Origin: Colius striatus
Lineage: Eukaryota > Chordata > Aves > Coliiformes > Coliidae
NCBI RefSeq assembly: GCF_028858725.1
Contig: NC_084773.1
Coordinates: forward strand, 7,120,350 to 7,184,349
Reading direction: 5' to 3'
Length of the DNA stretch: 64,000 nt
Shown: in pieces, positions 50,801-62,594 of the stretch
How the letters are laid out: each line of letters opens with the position of its first letter
How positions within the stretch are numbered: the stretch's first letter is position 1
The notes under the pieces: generated by a model
Databases searched by the model: none
What the model was told of the DNA's origin: nothing
Seen by the model: the letters and a program-made list of their open reading frames with translations, nothing else
Position numbers and translations under genes: made by a program

Positions 50801-53800
50801 GATAAATATATCCCCTTCAGCCCAAGTGGAGATGGTGGGAGATGGTTTCCATCGATGGTAAATGTCTCCCTTGCTGGCATCACCAAGACAGCAATGTGGT
50901 TGTCAAAGACACTACACAGAAACAACACAGATGTCACATCCCAACATGAGAGCCTTGCCAAGGACAAAGCTGAGACCTACATGCCTTGCAGTGGCCCTGT
51001 TGATGTGGCCGACACTTTTTAAGACGTGCTGCTCTTCCAAACGGGGCTTCACAGCCCCTCTGAGCCAGCGTGGGCTCCTGACCACCACATCCACCTCAGC
51101 ACTTGCACTGTGGCCCTGGGAGGTGGTGATGTCCTTGGCAGGGCCTTAACATCCCACTGCCCTGAGACACAAGTCATTCATATGCAATTGCCAAAGGCTG
51201 AGGTGATGGAAACCTACACCATCGAGGCTCCCGCTGGGATGTTCAATCAGTGCTTTGCTTCATTTGCAGATTTGATAGCCCCAGAGGCCACCCAAAGGCT
51301 CCTTTCAGTGGGGCAAAGCTTGGTGCCAGCCTGCAGACCCTGGGGCAGCCCCATGTACAACAGCAGCAGCTGGGCCACAGTGGGTTTTAGAGCACAGCAT
51401 CCCTCAACAGAATGAAATCAGGCTTCTGTGTGGAGCCCCAGACTGAGCAGCACCCCCCTGCCCACCCCTGTCCTGAGCAGCTCCTCACTTGGCATGGGAT
51501 GCCAAGTGGGATGTCAGGCCTAAGGAAGAAGATGCTGCACATCACCCCTGACCAAGGTCCCACAACACCCACAGCAGCTTCTCACACAGCTTCCCGTAAG
51601 AAAACCCCCACAGAGGCAGGAAAAGCCACCTAGAAACCAGCACCAAACCCAGCCACGGGGTTGGTCTGCTGGCAAAGCTGCTGCTCCCCCACAGAGCTGC
51701 TTCAGTGGCTGCTCACCAGCACCAAATCTTGGGCTTGTATTTCAGCTCCAGGCTGCCACATGCCAGGGAGCCCCCGTGGGATTTGCCTTGGGGTTTCCAG
51801 CAGCAAAGAGGAAGAGAGAAGAAACAAAGACCAAGCGTGGTATAAATCAAAGCACTTCAAAGCAGGCCTTACCATCCTCAATGATGACCTTGATGAGCCG
51901 AACTGAACCATTCCGGGCTTTGGCAAAGAAGTCCCTTAATTCTGTGGTGGCTGAAAGAACCAGAAACATGGTGATCAGATTTAACAGCCAACACAGGCAG
52001 GAGGCTGCTCAGTGACCAGCCACAGAGAGGAGCAGCTTGGCAGGGCAGAAATGTAAAAAAATCAACCAAAAAAAATAAAACTACTGGTGGCCCCCCAAAA
52101 AATGATCATAAAACAACAACAACAGCACCACAAAAGCCAAACAGCTGGGAGCAAAGTGCTGCAGCGCCCCGAGGCGTCACCCTTAAATAGCAGCCGGGAG
52201 CACATGTGATCCAGAGAACTTGATACTTGGCCTGGGTGAACATAATCACCCAAATTTAGATGATGGCTTGGCCAGTACAAGCAGGGAGAGCTCAAGTGAC
52301 AAGTTTATTCGCTTTACAGAGCAGTGTTGTGCAAGGGGGTGGCTGGAAGGTGTCCCACGGGCTGTGACGTGCTGGGCTTGTGATACCCCGTGGTGGGGAT
52401 GCTGCTCCCGAGGTGGCCAGGGGCCAGCACTCCTCCGAACTGGTGGCACGGGTTTGAGGCTGAGCCCCTGGGGAAGGGAAAGGCAATGGTCCCAGGGTTT
52501 TGCTCCAGAGCTGGAGGGGCTTTTGGGCAGACACTCCTGATGTCCAAGTCAGGATCCGTGCTCAGAGTCATTGACAGCAGCTCCCTGCTCCCCATGCTTT
52601 GCCACGCTGCCCACCCATTACGGATCACCACACCGCAGCAGCCACAGCAGGAAGGTCCCTGGAACCTGAGAGCACCCACAGTCCAAGCACTTTGAAAAGA
52701 AACCCGTTCCTACATCAGCCAGAAAGGTGCAGTGGCTGGATGAGCCATCTCCTGCAGGCAAGGGCTGCAGCATTCAGCACCAGCCCCCCCCACAGTGGGT
52801 GGGCACAGCCCTCCAGCAGCACAGAATCCCAGAATCATCTTGGCTGGAAAAGACTTTTAGGCTCCTCAAGTCCCAGCCCTCCCCTCACCCTGTCAAGCCC
52901 AGCACTAACCCATGGCCCTCAGCACCTCAGCTCCATGGTTTTGCAATAGCTCCAGTGCTGGGCACTCCCCCAGCTCCCTGGGCAGCCTGGGACAGGGGCT
53001 GACAGCTCAGGGAAAGAGTTCTGCCTCAGCTCCAGTCTAAACTTCCCCTGGGGAAACTTGAGCCCATTTCCTCTTGTCCTATCACTCGTTACTGAGAAAA
53101 AGAGACCAACCCCCACCTGGCCACCACCTCCTTTCAACTAGTTGTAAAGAGTGATCATGTCTCCTCCCAGGCTCCTCTTCACTGTGGAACAGCCTCAACA
53201 TCACCCATCACTTGCCCAAGGGACATGGGGGAGTCCTCTGTGACTGTCTGTCCCAGTGTCCTCTGTCCTTTGGAGGCAGATGCTGGGCTGGGTCCAGCCT
53301 CGAGGGGGAAAGAGCAGCCGTGGATTTGTGCCCACACACAAACGCTGCTGCTGCAGGCTCAGAGGTGGACAGGGATGTCCTGGGGAGCCCCCAGAGGAAC
53401 TCCTGCCTATGCCCCCTAGGTGATTCATCTGAGATGCATCTGCCTCACCAGCTCAAAGCAAGTCGCAAACAGAGGCTGCAGCGGCTTTTCCTCCCACTGA
53501 GAAAAAGAGGCAGAAATGAGGCAGAGCTCTCCAGGCTGCCCAACAGTAGCACTCCCACATCAACCCAGAGATGCCAACCCAGCAGGGCCTGCAGGGACAG
53601 GCACACAGACACCCCAGTAAAGGCACGTCAGCCCCCAGTGGCACTTTAGGGGACACACAGAGGGTCTGCATGAGCAAATCATGCTCTCCCTCCACCAGCA
53701 CCAAGGCCTGTGGCTCTCCCCGTTCCCAGAACAGACCTTTGCCCTCTCCCAGCATCATCTGGGAGCTCAGCCTGCTCCCAACATTCCCACCCAAGGATGC

Positions 53801-56800
53801 TCCGATATTTTTATCCCCTTTCCCTGTTGAGAGTGGCTGCTTCCTTCCAGCAGCATCTGTGGTTATTGCAAACATATGAGGCAGAAGAGGAGAAGAAGAT
53901 ACATTTATATGCCCAGGAATCCTCATAGAGGAGATAAAAGCTCCTAATAAGCATTAAGCTTCACCAGTTCCTATTACACTGAGAGAATAACATTGGCCTT
54001 GTTATTTCCTTGCAGGAAAGCTCTGCAGCAGTAACTGGCTTGCTGCAAACCCCTCCAGGCCAAATCCATTCTTCTCAGAGCCCAAGGGTGCATAGGAGTG
54101 TCTAGGAAATCAGGAGTCTGGGCAAATGCAACTCCCTAGCCCACCTGGAAATGCTAGGAGTGCCCAGAAGTACTGGATCAACAGCAGGGATGACTGACAT
54201 GTGACGACCAAGCACTGGGACCTGTGTAGGTACAGAGGGGTTTAAGAAGGTGGGGGAAAGCACAGATGCTGCTGGAGATGCTGAGCACACAACAGGAAAC
54301 ACTGTGAGGGCTGCCAAGGAGGGAAAGGATTTCTAGAGGAGACAGAGACAAAGCCTTAAAAAAAAAAAACCTTCCAAGCTTTAATTCTGCTGAGAAAAAA
54401 ATCAAACCAATTTTCACTTAAATAAATCACTGGGGTGTCTTTGATGTCCCCTTCTGTCTCTGGTGACGCAGAACCAAAAGCCACTGAGGAGACACAGGAA
54501 TAAACTAGTGAAGGCTTTCAGCAGAGGAGGGAGAGGAATAAACTAGCAAAGGTTTTCAGCATGAGCTCAGCAACTGCTTCATTATGGCATGATTACGACT
54601 TAATTGGCACAGCAGACTTGACGACATGGCTCATGTGCCTGAAATATTAATATGAAAGTCCAGAGCCAGCTCTGGAAGAAAGGCAGGGAGGTGACCTTGC
54701 TCTGGAGATGGAGGTGAGCAGTACCTCTGCCCTGGAGCACCTCCCTGCAGGGAAGTCTCCAGAGGGCTGAAAAACCCATGTGGGGAAACCACAAAGATCA
54801 GCAACAGAAAGGAGCGATGGGGCAGAGAGCTGGAGGGGTCCAGCATGCCCAGCTCAGCCTCTAGACACGGCTTCCTGGACAGTCCAACCCAAGCTGGGCT
54901 ACAGCCAACAGGCATCTACCGAGACCAAGCTGCATAAAACCAACCTAGCATCTTCCAGCAGAGCCGCAGACCTGTGAGCTTCAGGGGCCTCAGCTTTCCA
55001 AGTGTCTCCAAGCATCAGAAACCAGCCTAGGAAACACAGTAAAGGCAACTCTCTACGGCACAGGCACAGAAGTGCATGGATAACTCACTCTGGGAGGCAT
55101 CAGAGCTTGGATGGAACAAGGTCTCCTGGTCTAGTCCACCTTTCCATGAACACTTCTGGCAAGTGCAATAGTGCTTCCTGCAGCTGTAAGGTGGGGAGTT
55201 AGAGGAGGTGCAGGCACACGCCGGAGGAGAATTCACCATTCTCTCAGGAGACTGGAGAAAGGGGCTGGGAAAAAGAGAAATAGGGTGAAACTCAACAGGA
55301 AGAAAAGTCTTGTGACTGGGAGAAGGCCCAGCTATATCAATGCAGGGCAGGCTCCAGCAGCTCCAGAGAAGATAGGTGGGTCACAAGGCAAGTTCAGGTT
55401 AACCACTGAAAGTTGTTGCAGGCAAAGTCATTCGTGAAGGCACAAACAAGAGCCTGACCAGGATACTTGGTGCTGACAAGGCTGCAGGCACAGCACAAAC
55501 AGCACATCGAGGCTCAGCATCACACAAGGAGCAAGGCACAGGACAGCACCTGTGCCACAAGGCACAGCATGCAGAAGGAGGCGGGCTGTTGGCCCAAAGA
55601 AGAACACAACGATGAACAACTTGTCTTGATTTTCCAGATTAAAACATGGGGTCCCATGGTGGCATTTGGGAAATCTCACAATGAGGGTGACCAAACCCTG
55701 GAAGGACACCATGCCTCCATCCCTGTCCCAAAAACCTGCAGATACTCTCTCAGGATGCTGCTGTTTTGAGGCAGGGTGAGCTTGGTGGCATCCTGAGGAA
55801 CCTTCTGGTCTTTCTATAAGGCAGCCCTGCCATTGACCCTCCTGGCAGACACAGTGAACATGAGCACACATGCATCCTCAGCCACCCTCACATGACAACC
55901 CCAAAATTGCCTCCAGCCACTGAGTCGTGCAGCACCTCCCTCTGCCACCTGTTTGGAGGCTGCAGATGAGTTGTCCCCTACTCACGAAACCCCGGACAGC
56001 AACAGCCCCACGCAGCCACTCACTCACTCTCCCAGAACAGAAGAGTGAAAGTGAGAAAACTTGTGGATTGAGACAAAGGCAGTTTAATAGGTAAAGCAAA
56101 GCAAGGAATTCCTTCCCCACTTGCCATGGACAGGCAGGTGTTCAGCCATCTGCAGGGAAGGAAGGCTCCATCCCGCATAACAGTGACCTGGGAAAACAGA
56201 TACCATTGCTCCAAATGTCCCTCTCTACCTCCTCCTTCACCCAGCTTTTATGTTGTGTGATGCCCTGTAGCCTGGGATATCCCTGGGGTTAGTTGGGATC
56301 AGCTGTCCTGGCTGTGTCCCCTCCCAGCTCCTTGAGTCACCCCAGTCCACTCGCTGGTGGGGTGAGAAGCAGAAAAGCCCTTGCCACTGTGCAAGCCCTG
56401 CGCAGAAATAAGCCAACCATCCCCATGTTATCAGCACTGGCTCCAGCACAAATCCAGAACACAGCCCCATGCCAGCTATTGTTAAGGAAATGAGCTCTAC
56501 CTCAGCCAAAACCAGCACAATGAGCCACCTGTATTTAGCAGCCTGCCAACAGTGTGCCCCAGGTTTCCCTGCACCACAAAGCCTCCCAGCCCAGCAGCAC
56601 CTGCCACCCATTTGGGATAGAGGGCCGGGCAGAGCTGGCCATTGGCACCAGGGCACGCAAGCTGGGCAGCTCATGGCATGGCAGGGAGGTGACAGTTTGG
56701 TCAGTGGTGGCCTTCAGGTGGCCCTGAGCACGCAGGCAAGCTGTCAGAGGAGGAGAGGCTGCTGAAAGGTCTGGAGAAAAGTCTGATGAGGAGCAGCTGA

Positions 56801-59800
56801 GGGTGTTGGGGTTATTTAGCCTGGAGGAGGCTGAGAGGAGACATCATCACACTCTACAAGTACCTGAAAGGAGGTTGTAGCCAGGTGGGGGTCAGTCTCT
56901 TCTCTCCAGTAATGAACGACAGGACAAGAGGAAACAGCCTCAAGTTGCACCAGGGGAGGTTTAGATTGGAGACTGGGAAGAACTTCCCTGAAAGGGTTGT
57001 TAAACCAAAACAATTCTATGAAGACTCTATGTTAAACAAACAATTCTGTGAAGAGGAGCTCATGCTGGGGAGACACTTCTCAGCAGCACTGAGCAGGCAC
57101 TGAAGACCCCAGGCCTGGGGAACCAGCGGGGCAGCCAGGCCCTTGCAGCCACTGAACAGCTATGCAATTTGTAGTCAGAGCAGGCAGCTATCCTGCCCCA
57201 GGATGCAGGCACTCACATCAGTCCCTGGGAGATTTTAGTGCTGTGCCTGAAGCATCTGTTTGCCTGAGCATGCAGTGAGATGGGCTGCTGGGTATCACCC
57301 CGTCACCGAAGCTCTTCCCCAAGCCAAGCCTTGTTTTTTGTTTACAGCCCCAGTGAGCTGAACTGAGCAGAGCCAGGCTGTAAGGAGGCCCTGGGGAGAT
57401 AGAGGCAGCCGTAGCCACAGCAACGAGCTGGTCTCTCCCTGGGGATGCCGGCGAGCCGCCTGGCAACTCCCGGGAAGCGCCGCGGGACGGCGATGGAGGC
57501 ACAGCCACAGCGCCTCCTCCTCCATCCTTCATCCTCTCCCTCGCTTGGGGGAGCTGCAGGATTCTGCTGGCGCGACCCTTCCCAATCGCCCGCGCCCCCC
57601 GATGGCAGTGCCCAGCTCCCAGATCAATAATAGATGCTCCCTGAAACAGATGCCTCCCTCAGCACACTGAGTCACCTTGTCCTCCCAGCGGAAACCCGAG
57701 CCTCTGGCCATCAATCTTTCATTCCCGGCACATAATCTTCAAGTCGATGTGACTCTGAGTGGCTCCTTCCCTTTCAGCATCCCGGGCATGGCATGCAACA
57801 GGGAAACTCGGCCAAAAATCCAGCCACAAACCTGGGCAAAACTTGTGCGAGCTCCAGGGATGCTCAGCGAGACAGTACTCGAGATGCTAATTGATCAGAC
57901 ATGGTTACACCTGCACTACCCACACTTTCCCTGCACAGGCAGCTCTGCCCAGCTCCTGCCGGGGCACCCAGGAAAGGGCTCAACTACAACAGGCAGAAAA
58001 TCGCTGTTGCTGCAGCTCAAGCTCTTCCTTTGCAGGCTGTCCCAGGGTAAATCCGCCCCGCAGCGCCGGCTCAGCCCGTGTGCTGCAGAGGGCTTTCTGC
58101 TGACGGACACGGATGGTCAGCTCAAGCACTAAGAGCATTGCATTTCTCACCATGGAAAAATAAATATGTCCTTGCAGGGAATCTTTTCTCTGGGAAATAA
58201 AACTACAGATGTCAGAAGAAAATAGAAAGGGGGAATATCTGAGCAAGAGAGGACATGAGCAAAGCTTTTCTCTCGATGTTCTGTGGCTGTGTCCTGCAGG
58301 ATTTCATGTGGCTGCTGGTCTGTACTGCAAATCCTGCCCAGACACTTTCAGACACTCACCTGACACCAGCCATTTGTTTCTCAGCACCCGATTTTCCACA
58401 TGTGTGACCAGGACCTGTCTTTTTTCCACTTTGGCACCTTAGATCAGCGTTACCCAGCCCTTCCCTTGCCCTGGGGCAGGCAGCAGAGGTTGGACCCAGC
58501 CATCGATGATGCAGCCCAGAGCCACACAGTGCTGCCACCATGCACAGTCCTGCTCTGCCTGCAGAAGTTGCTGGTTGTTGCTCCTCTCCTCTGCCCAGTA
58601 AAGTCATCACTGGGAACACCGGTTTGGGAGTCAAGGGGAGGACAAGGACCCAGGGACTGACCCCGGCTGAGATCTCGCTGCATTTACAGCCTCCTGATGC
58701 ATGCTTTCTGAGGCACTTCCTCCAGCCTGCCCCTTTCAGTGCTTAACTTCAAGAGGTTTGACATCCCAGGGTATTTGGCCACCCAGGCTACCACTCTGCT
58801 CATCCCAACATGCCACCCTCTGGGACACAGGTCATCACCCTGAACGGGCATCAACCTCTGATTTGGGTGCTGACTCTAGGAAAGAGCTCACAAGCAGGGA
58901 CAGTTCCTCAACAGCATCCTCTTTGTTCTCTGTTCCCTGTAGACAATAATGGCCATGGACCAGCCATCCCTTCTTCACCTTCTCCTCTGCTGACAGCAGG
59001 ATTTGATGCATCTCCAATTAGTGGATCATCCCTGGCATACCCCCCACAGATACAGGGTTACCCCTGGCATCCTGGCACAAAGCCATCTCAAATCTAGACA
59101 GTCATGCACCTCAGGAGCCAGTGCTACCTCCCAGCACCCTGAGAGGAGAGGGGCTGAGCAAGTGGTGGATGGGGAGCGAAGCTCCTTCTCACTGAAGAGC
59201 TAGGAAGCTGGCTGCTTTCACAGGAGTCCTTTATGGACCCAGCAGCTCCCAGTCCTCCCTCTCCACTCCTTTTTTCCTATCTGACATTATTGCTGCCTGT
59301 GCACATCACAGTTATGCTTCTCCTGAAGCAAAGGGCCATTCCTGCCAAGTGTTTCCCCAGTCCTGAGGCAAAGCAGAGGCTCAGACATGGACAGGAGCAA
59401 AGGTTCTTCCCTATCCCCACATCTTGCCACCTCCCCAGGAAAAAGCCAGCACCAAATTCTAGTATTTTGATTCAAGAAATAATATGCATTTGATTTCTTT
59501 CCCCTTTGACTTTTCCTCTCTACTCAGAGGTCACAAAAGAGCATCCAGATGCAACTGGGTGACCTCCCACCAGCATCAGAGCTCTGGTTCAGCATCACCT
59601 TCCAGGCTTGGCTTTTAAACTCTAACAGTGAATATTGCCCCCATCTAATGCCATTCAGGACAGAAGAGGGACTGCAAAAATATTTGGCAAATACTCCTAG
59701 CTGGTTAAAAAGCAGGTTTCCAGATTCAAGAAGCCCCACAATAACCCTCAATAGCTTCCAACAGCCTCCCCAGCCCAGTAGCCTCCATGGTAGCCCCGTT

Positions 59801-62199
59801 TCCTCACCAGCACCTTTGAGGGAGCTGCCACAGATACCTAAAAAACAATAACAGTTACCCCCCTGCCTTTGTGTGAGAGGCTCAGCTCTGATTAAACACC
59901 CTGAACCTGTGGCTCTTCACTGCCATCACTCCCCATCCCCAGGGACCACCTGCCATGATGCCTCAGTGGCAGCACAGAGGTGTGGTGCTGGGGGAGTCCC
60001 CTCTCACCACCTCACAACCATCCAGCACAGTGCCAAGCAAAATCCCTCTCCAACTTGCCCACAATGTCCGCTAAGCCAGCGAGTGAGTCTGACGGCAATT
60101 CCCCTGGAAGCTGCTGCCTTCCTGCAAACAGGGGAGAAATGGGAATGCAAAGACACAGAGCAACGCACACACACAAAAATGACAAGGCCCCAGAAACCAG
60201 GCAGAGGGGGAAAACCCCTCCTCCTCAGCAAACAACAAACCTCAGTGTCTCAGCAGAGGGGATGAAAGCAGCAGCGAGATTGCTGCGCTCTGCCGAGCAA
60301 AGGAATTAATTCGACAACTGTGCCGAGGTGAGGACTGAGGTAACCCAACCCCCTGCCCAGGATGGTTCCCATAAAGCCCAGAGGGCCCCAGTTCAGCATG
60401 GAAGGCATTAAGAGGGGTAGATTTGCTTTTAGAGAGGAAACAGCTTCTACCCGGAAGAGGGACCACAAAGCAGGGCACAGAGGAGACGACCCAGAGTGCT
60501 GTCACCCAGAGACAGCTCAGATGCTGTGAGAGCGAGACCACGGAACACAAGGTATTTTTCATAACCAGGGGAGGTTTTTACCTCACCCCCAGCTTGTGGA
60601 TCTGCTGCCTGGGCAGAGACACTGCAGCTCCTCAGGGGCAGCCCAAGTTCCTTCCCCTTTCCAGCAGAGAGCTGCTGACGGGGCACGTCACGTCGCACAG
60701 GCAACGGTAACTAGCAGCAACTCAGCTCTGGGCCCAGTGGGGTTTGTGAACCAGTGGGCAACCAAGGTCAGGGAAGGTCAGAGCTCTCAGAGAGCAGCTC
60801 ATCAGCTTTGCCAGGCCAGGCGTGCCCCTAGCAGCCATGGAGGTGCCAGGGAGGACGGCATCTGCGGGCACAGCCGCAACAGGCAGCAGCCTCTTGGGGC
60901 ACAGGCAGCGCAACAGGCCAAGCCTGCACTGAGCCCTCTGCTCTGCAGAGCAGGCTCGGCACACCAAGAGTTCAAGTGGACACTGGGCTCCATCTTCCCA
61001 ATTATTTTCTTATAATTATTATTATTTTTGTACAGCAGAGGGAACAATCAACTAGAGCCTGAACTTCAAGGTCTCAGCTTAAACCAGAAGCAGTGAATCT
61101 GAACCCAGATGTCAGCTACCAGCACTCCGCAGGCAAAGCAAGAGAAACACCTAAGCACCATCACTAGCTGCTCTCCAGGAGCAGAAGGATGCTCTCAACC
61201 ATGCACTCAAGCAACAAGGATGCTCCTGCCATGAAGAAACAGCAGCCACAAATCCAGCACCCTTGAGCAAAGGTGCTGGTTCTGAGGGAGCTGCGAGGCC
61301 AACATCCCAGTGCTGGATTCGCACTTGACTGGCGTGGAGCAGGGCTCCAGGGGCAGCGGCTCTCACATCCCTGCTCGCATATTGATTCAGTTACATAAAT
61401 TATGCAGCACCTCTACTCCTGATTAATATTGTTAATTGAGTCGGCAGATAGGGAGAAGGAAGAAAATACCGTGGGGACACACAGACACACACCAAACACA
61501 CCCAGAAATGCAAAAGCTGTTGCCTCAGGGTGCTGGCCAGGTCTGTAGGGAGCAAGCAGAGAAAGCAGGGAGCTTCCCCCCAAATCCAGGGACAGCAGTC
61601 GGGCAGGAATGTACTGGGGCTGTCAGCAATCCGCCTGGGAGGAGGCTCGGTGCTGTGGGGCGAGCATCCCCGCAGGAGATGTGGCCGGGGCTGTGGCGAA
61701 GCAGATCTGTGCGGATGAAAGTGCTGCAGCAGCAGACGGCATCCGTACCGGCGGTGACACGGCGGCTCACGGAGCATCAACCCAGACAAAGGACGCAGGA
61801 GAGCCCCTCACCGGCAGCATCCCCCGAGCCAGCCCCCCGCCTTCGCCTCCTACGAGCACCCAAACGCTCCGAGCCCGACTCAGCGCCCCCTCCCCCGCTC
61901 CGGCTACTCGCAGGAGAACCCGCCGGCTCCTTCAGGAAGCTTCATCTTATCGCCCCCACCACCGCCGGCAGGCAGCCGGCGCGGCGGGCCCGGAGGCTGC
62001 CCGGGCGTGTCCCCGTGGGGTGGCTCCCGAGGCGGGCGCAGAGCGGCTCCCCCAGCCCCGGGAGCGCGCTGGGGGTCCGACCCCGCCGAGCCCCCCGCGG
62101 CGCCAGGGGCTGCGGGCAGCCGGGGGGAAGGGCCGGGGGGAAGGGCCGGGGGGGAGCGGCGGGGCGCGGCTCACCGTGGATGCCGGTCTGGTGAGCCAT
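38636..62199 (-). CDS. TWF2: Twinfilin-2 (9 coding exons)
   Basis: Cytoplasmic actin regulator: it sequesters ADP-actin monomers and binds capping protein, acting at filament ends. Coding exons in transcript order: 62175-62199, 51873-51950, 47867-48045, 45601-45696, 44807-44911, 39671-39796, 39431-39581, 38909-39030, 38636-38803. All have GT-AG borders and compatible phases; the total is 1,050 nt, 349 aa plus TAG, equal to the human protein. It has two ADF-homology domains, roughly residues 4-139 and 177-313, with the [10 protein letters not shown] and [18 protein letters not shown] blocks. The C-terminal tail carries [16 protein letters not shown], the capping-protein-binding segment, and ends GENGEDS. 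It begins MAHQTGIH, which separates it from TWF1 (begins MSHQTGI). Intron 1 is about 10.2 kb. The start codon lies 177 bp from the divergent PPM1M start. No disabling changes were seen. Confidence 0.96.
38909..39030 (-). CDS. TWF2: TWF2 coding exon 8
   Basis: Residues 254-294, [20 protein letters not shown]. This is the actin-binding long-helix region of ADF-H domain 2. Confidence 0.95.
39431..39581 (-). CDS. TWF2: TWF2 coding exon 7
   Basis: Residues 204-253, from [14 protein letters not shown] to HEGDYLESV. Middle of ADF-H domain 2 with the [13 protein letters not shown] core. Confidence 0.95.
39671..39796 (-). CDS. TWF2: TWF2 coding exon 6
   Basis: Residues 162-203, [20 protein letters not shown] onward. 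Linker and start of ADF-H domain 2. The tract [10 protein letters not shown] replaces the human KQKMVNYIQM. Confidence 0.95.
40447..40506 (+). repeat. (TCCA)n tetranucleotide array
   Basis: About fourteen near-perfect TCCA units, ending in CACC/CACCC variants, within TWF2 intron 5 (39,797-44,806). Confidence 0.95.
41434..41910 (-). mobile_element. CR1 LINE pair (one inserted next to or into another)
   Basis: Two CR1 3' termini lie in the same orientation. The first starts at about 41,434 (TCATAGGATCATTTTGG) and runs only about 80 bp. A second tail start (TCATAGAATGGTAGAGG) at about 41,516 then leads into a fuller 3' region to about 41,910. Located in TWF2 intron 5. Confidence 0.85.
41911..44806. 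other. TWF2 intron 5, remainder
   Basis: No exon or repeat recognised. A 202-codon plus-strand frame (42,933-43,541) shows no family similarity and is probably spurious. Confidence 0.5.
44807..44911 (-). CDS. TWF2: TWF2 coding exon 5
   Basis: Residues 127-161. [19 protein letters not shown] then ELQQIRINE: the end of ADF-H domain 1 and the inter-domain linker. Confidence 0.95.
45601..45696 (-). CDS. TWF2: TWF2 coding exon 4
   Basis: Residues 95-126. [20 protein letters not shown], the actin-binding helix of ADF-H domain 1, then [12 protein letters not shown]. Confidence 0.95.
45984..46265 (-). mobile_element. CR1 LINE 3' fragment
   Basis: Minus-strand CR1 segment lacking the tail. It contains the CTCCCTGGGCAGCCTG block, CTCTCAGGGAAACAGTTCTG and TGAGCCCATTTCCTCTTGTC. 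The first roughly 90 bp are diverged. In TWF2 intron 3. Confidence 0.8.
46281..46610. repeat. TG/CA and TA-rich low-complexity tract
   Basis: Starts with GTGTGTGTACACATGTGTGTGT and continues as alternating purine-pyrimidine ATATA/TGTGT-rich DNA for about 300 bp. In TWF2 intron 3, flanked by CR1 copies. Confidence 0.75.
47012..47757 (-). mobile_element. CR1 LINE, 5'-truncated copy with RT C-terminal remnant
   Basis: Begins with a CR1 tail-like TCACAGAATGATGGGGGTTGG. A minus-strand frame (47,390-47,668) still reads as the CR1 polyprotein C-terminus, with [30 protein letters not shown] and [15 protein letters not shown]. Located in TWF2 intron 3, about 110 bp from exon 3. Confidence 0.92.
47867..48045 (-). 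CDS. TWF2: TWF2 coding exon 3
   Basis: Residues 35-94. [19 protein letters not shown], then [19 protein letters not shown]: the core of ADF-H domain 1. Confidence 0.95.
48046..51872. other. TWF2 intron 2
   Basis: About 3.8 kb with no recognised exon, RNA gene or repeat. All open frames are short. Confidence 0.5.
51873..51950 (-). CDS. TWF2: TWF2 coding exon 2
   Basis: Residues 9-34. [20 protein letters not shown] then VIIED, the start of ADF-H domain 1. Splice sites are CAG|CCACC and GATG|GTAAGG. Confidence 0.95.
52820..53182 (-). mobile_element. CR1 LINE 3' fragment
   Basis: CR1 tail CACAGAATCCCAGAATCATC, then the usual 3' region through CTCTTGTCCTATCACTCG and ATGTCTCCTCCCAGG. In TWF2 intron 1, antisense to the plus strand and therefore in the same sense as TWF2. 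Confidence 0.9.
54496..54565 (+). repeat. 38-bp tandem duplication
   Basis: Two imperfect units beginning AGGAATAAACTAG and containing TTTCAGCA, spaced 38 bp apart, in TWF2 intron 1. Confidence 0.7.
55983..56519 (-). mobile_element. Solo-like avian LTR, copy 2
   Basis: Same family as the copy at 17.2-17.8 kb. On the minus strand it runs from TGTGCTGGTTTTGGCTG (56,519) to a degraded end near 55,983. A CATAAAAG TATA-like box (about 56,250) precedes a TATTAAA polyadenylation-like signal (about 56,086) by about 165 bp, the expected LTR order. No flanking viral genes were seen. It lies in TWF2 intron 1 in the same sense as TWF2. Confidence 0.8.
56751..57053 (+). mobile_element. CR1 LINE fragment with internal 3' deletion
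   Basis: Sense CR1: GGAGGAGGCTGAGAGGAGAC, CTACAAGTACCTGAAAGGAGG and CAAGAGGAAACAGCCTCAAG. After CCCTGAAAGGGTTGTTAAA the middle of the 3' region is missing and tail-like CAATTCTATGAAG and CAATTCTGTGAAG units follow. Confidence 0.88.
57060..61690. other. TWF2 intron 1, promoter-proximal part
   Basis: No exon, RNA gene or clear repeat recognised. Composition is near genome average until the CpG island begins at about 61.7 kb. Confidence 0.5.
62175..62199 (-). CDS. TWF2: TWF2 coding exon 1
   Basis: Encodes MAHQTGIH plus one base; donor CACG|GTGAGC. The short first exon with this exact peptide is typical of vertebrate TWF2. The upstream 5' leader extends into the shared CpG island. Confidence 0.94.
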
Positions 62200-62376
62200 G
62201 GCTCCGCTCCGCTCGTCCGGCTCCGCTGCGCTCCGGCTGCGCCGCGTCCCGGGCAGGAAACGGCTCCCGAGGCAGCGCCGCCCGCTTCCGGGCTCCGCGG
62301 CGCCCCGCCCGCCCCGCGGAGCAGCCGCGCCACGGCGCCGCCTGGCGGCCCGGCCCGGCGCCGCGCGGGCCCCGCC

Positions 62377-62594
62377 ATGTCCGCGCACTGGCTGCGGCGC
62401 CTGCGGCGGGGCGGCCCCGCGGAGCGGCCCGGCGGCGCGCAGGAGCCCGGCCCCGGCCCGCCGCCCAGCGCCCTCCGCTACCGCCGGCCCAAGTTCCTGC
62501 GTGGCGGCGGCGGCGGCGAGAGCCCGCGCGACGGGCGGCCCGTGCGGGGAACCGGGCCCGAGCGGCCGCTGCCCTGGGGCGCGGGCTACGCCGA
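62377..62594 (+). CDS. PPM1M: PPM1M coding exon 1
   Basis: Residues 1-72 plus two bases. Low-complexity, arginine- and glycine-rich N-terminus that is poorly conserved except YRRPKFLRG and LPWGAGYAE. Donor GA|GTGAGT. Confidence 0.92.
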
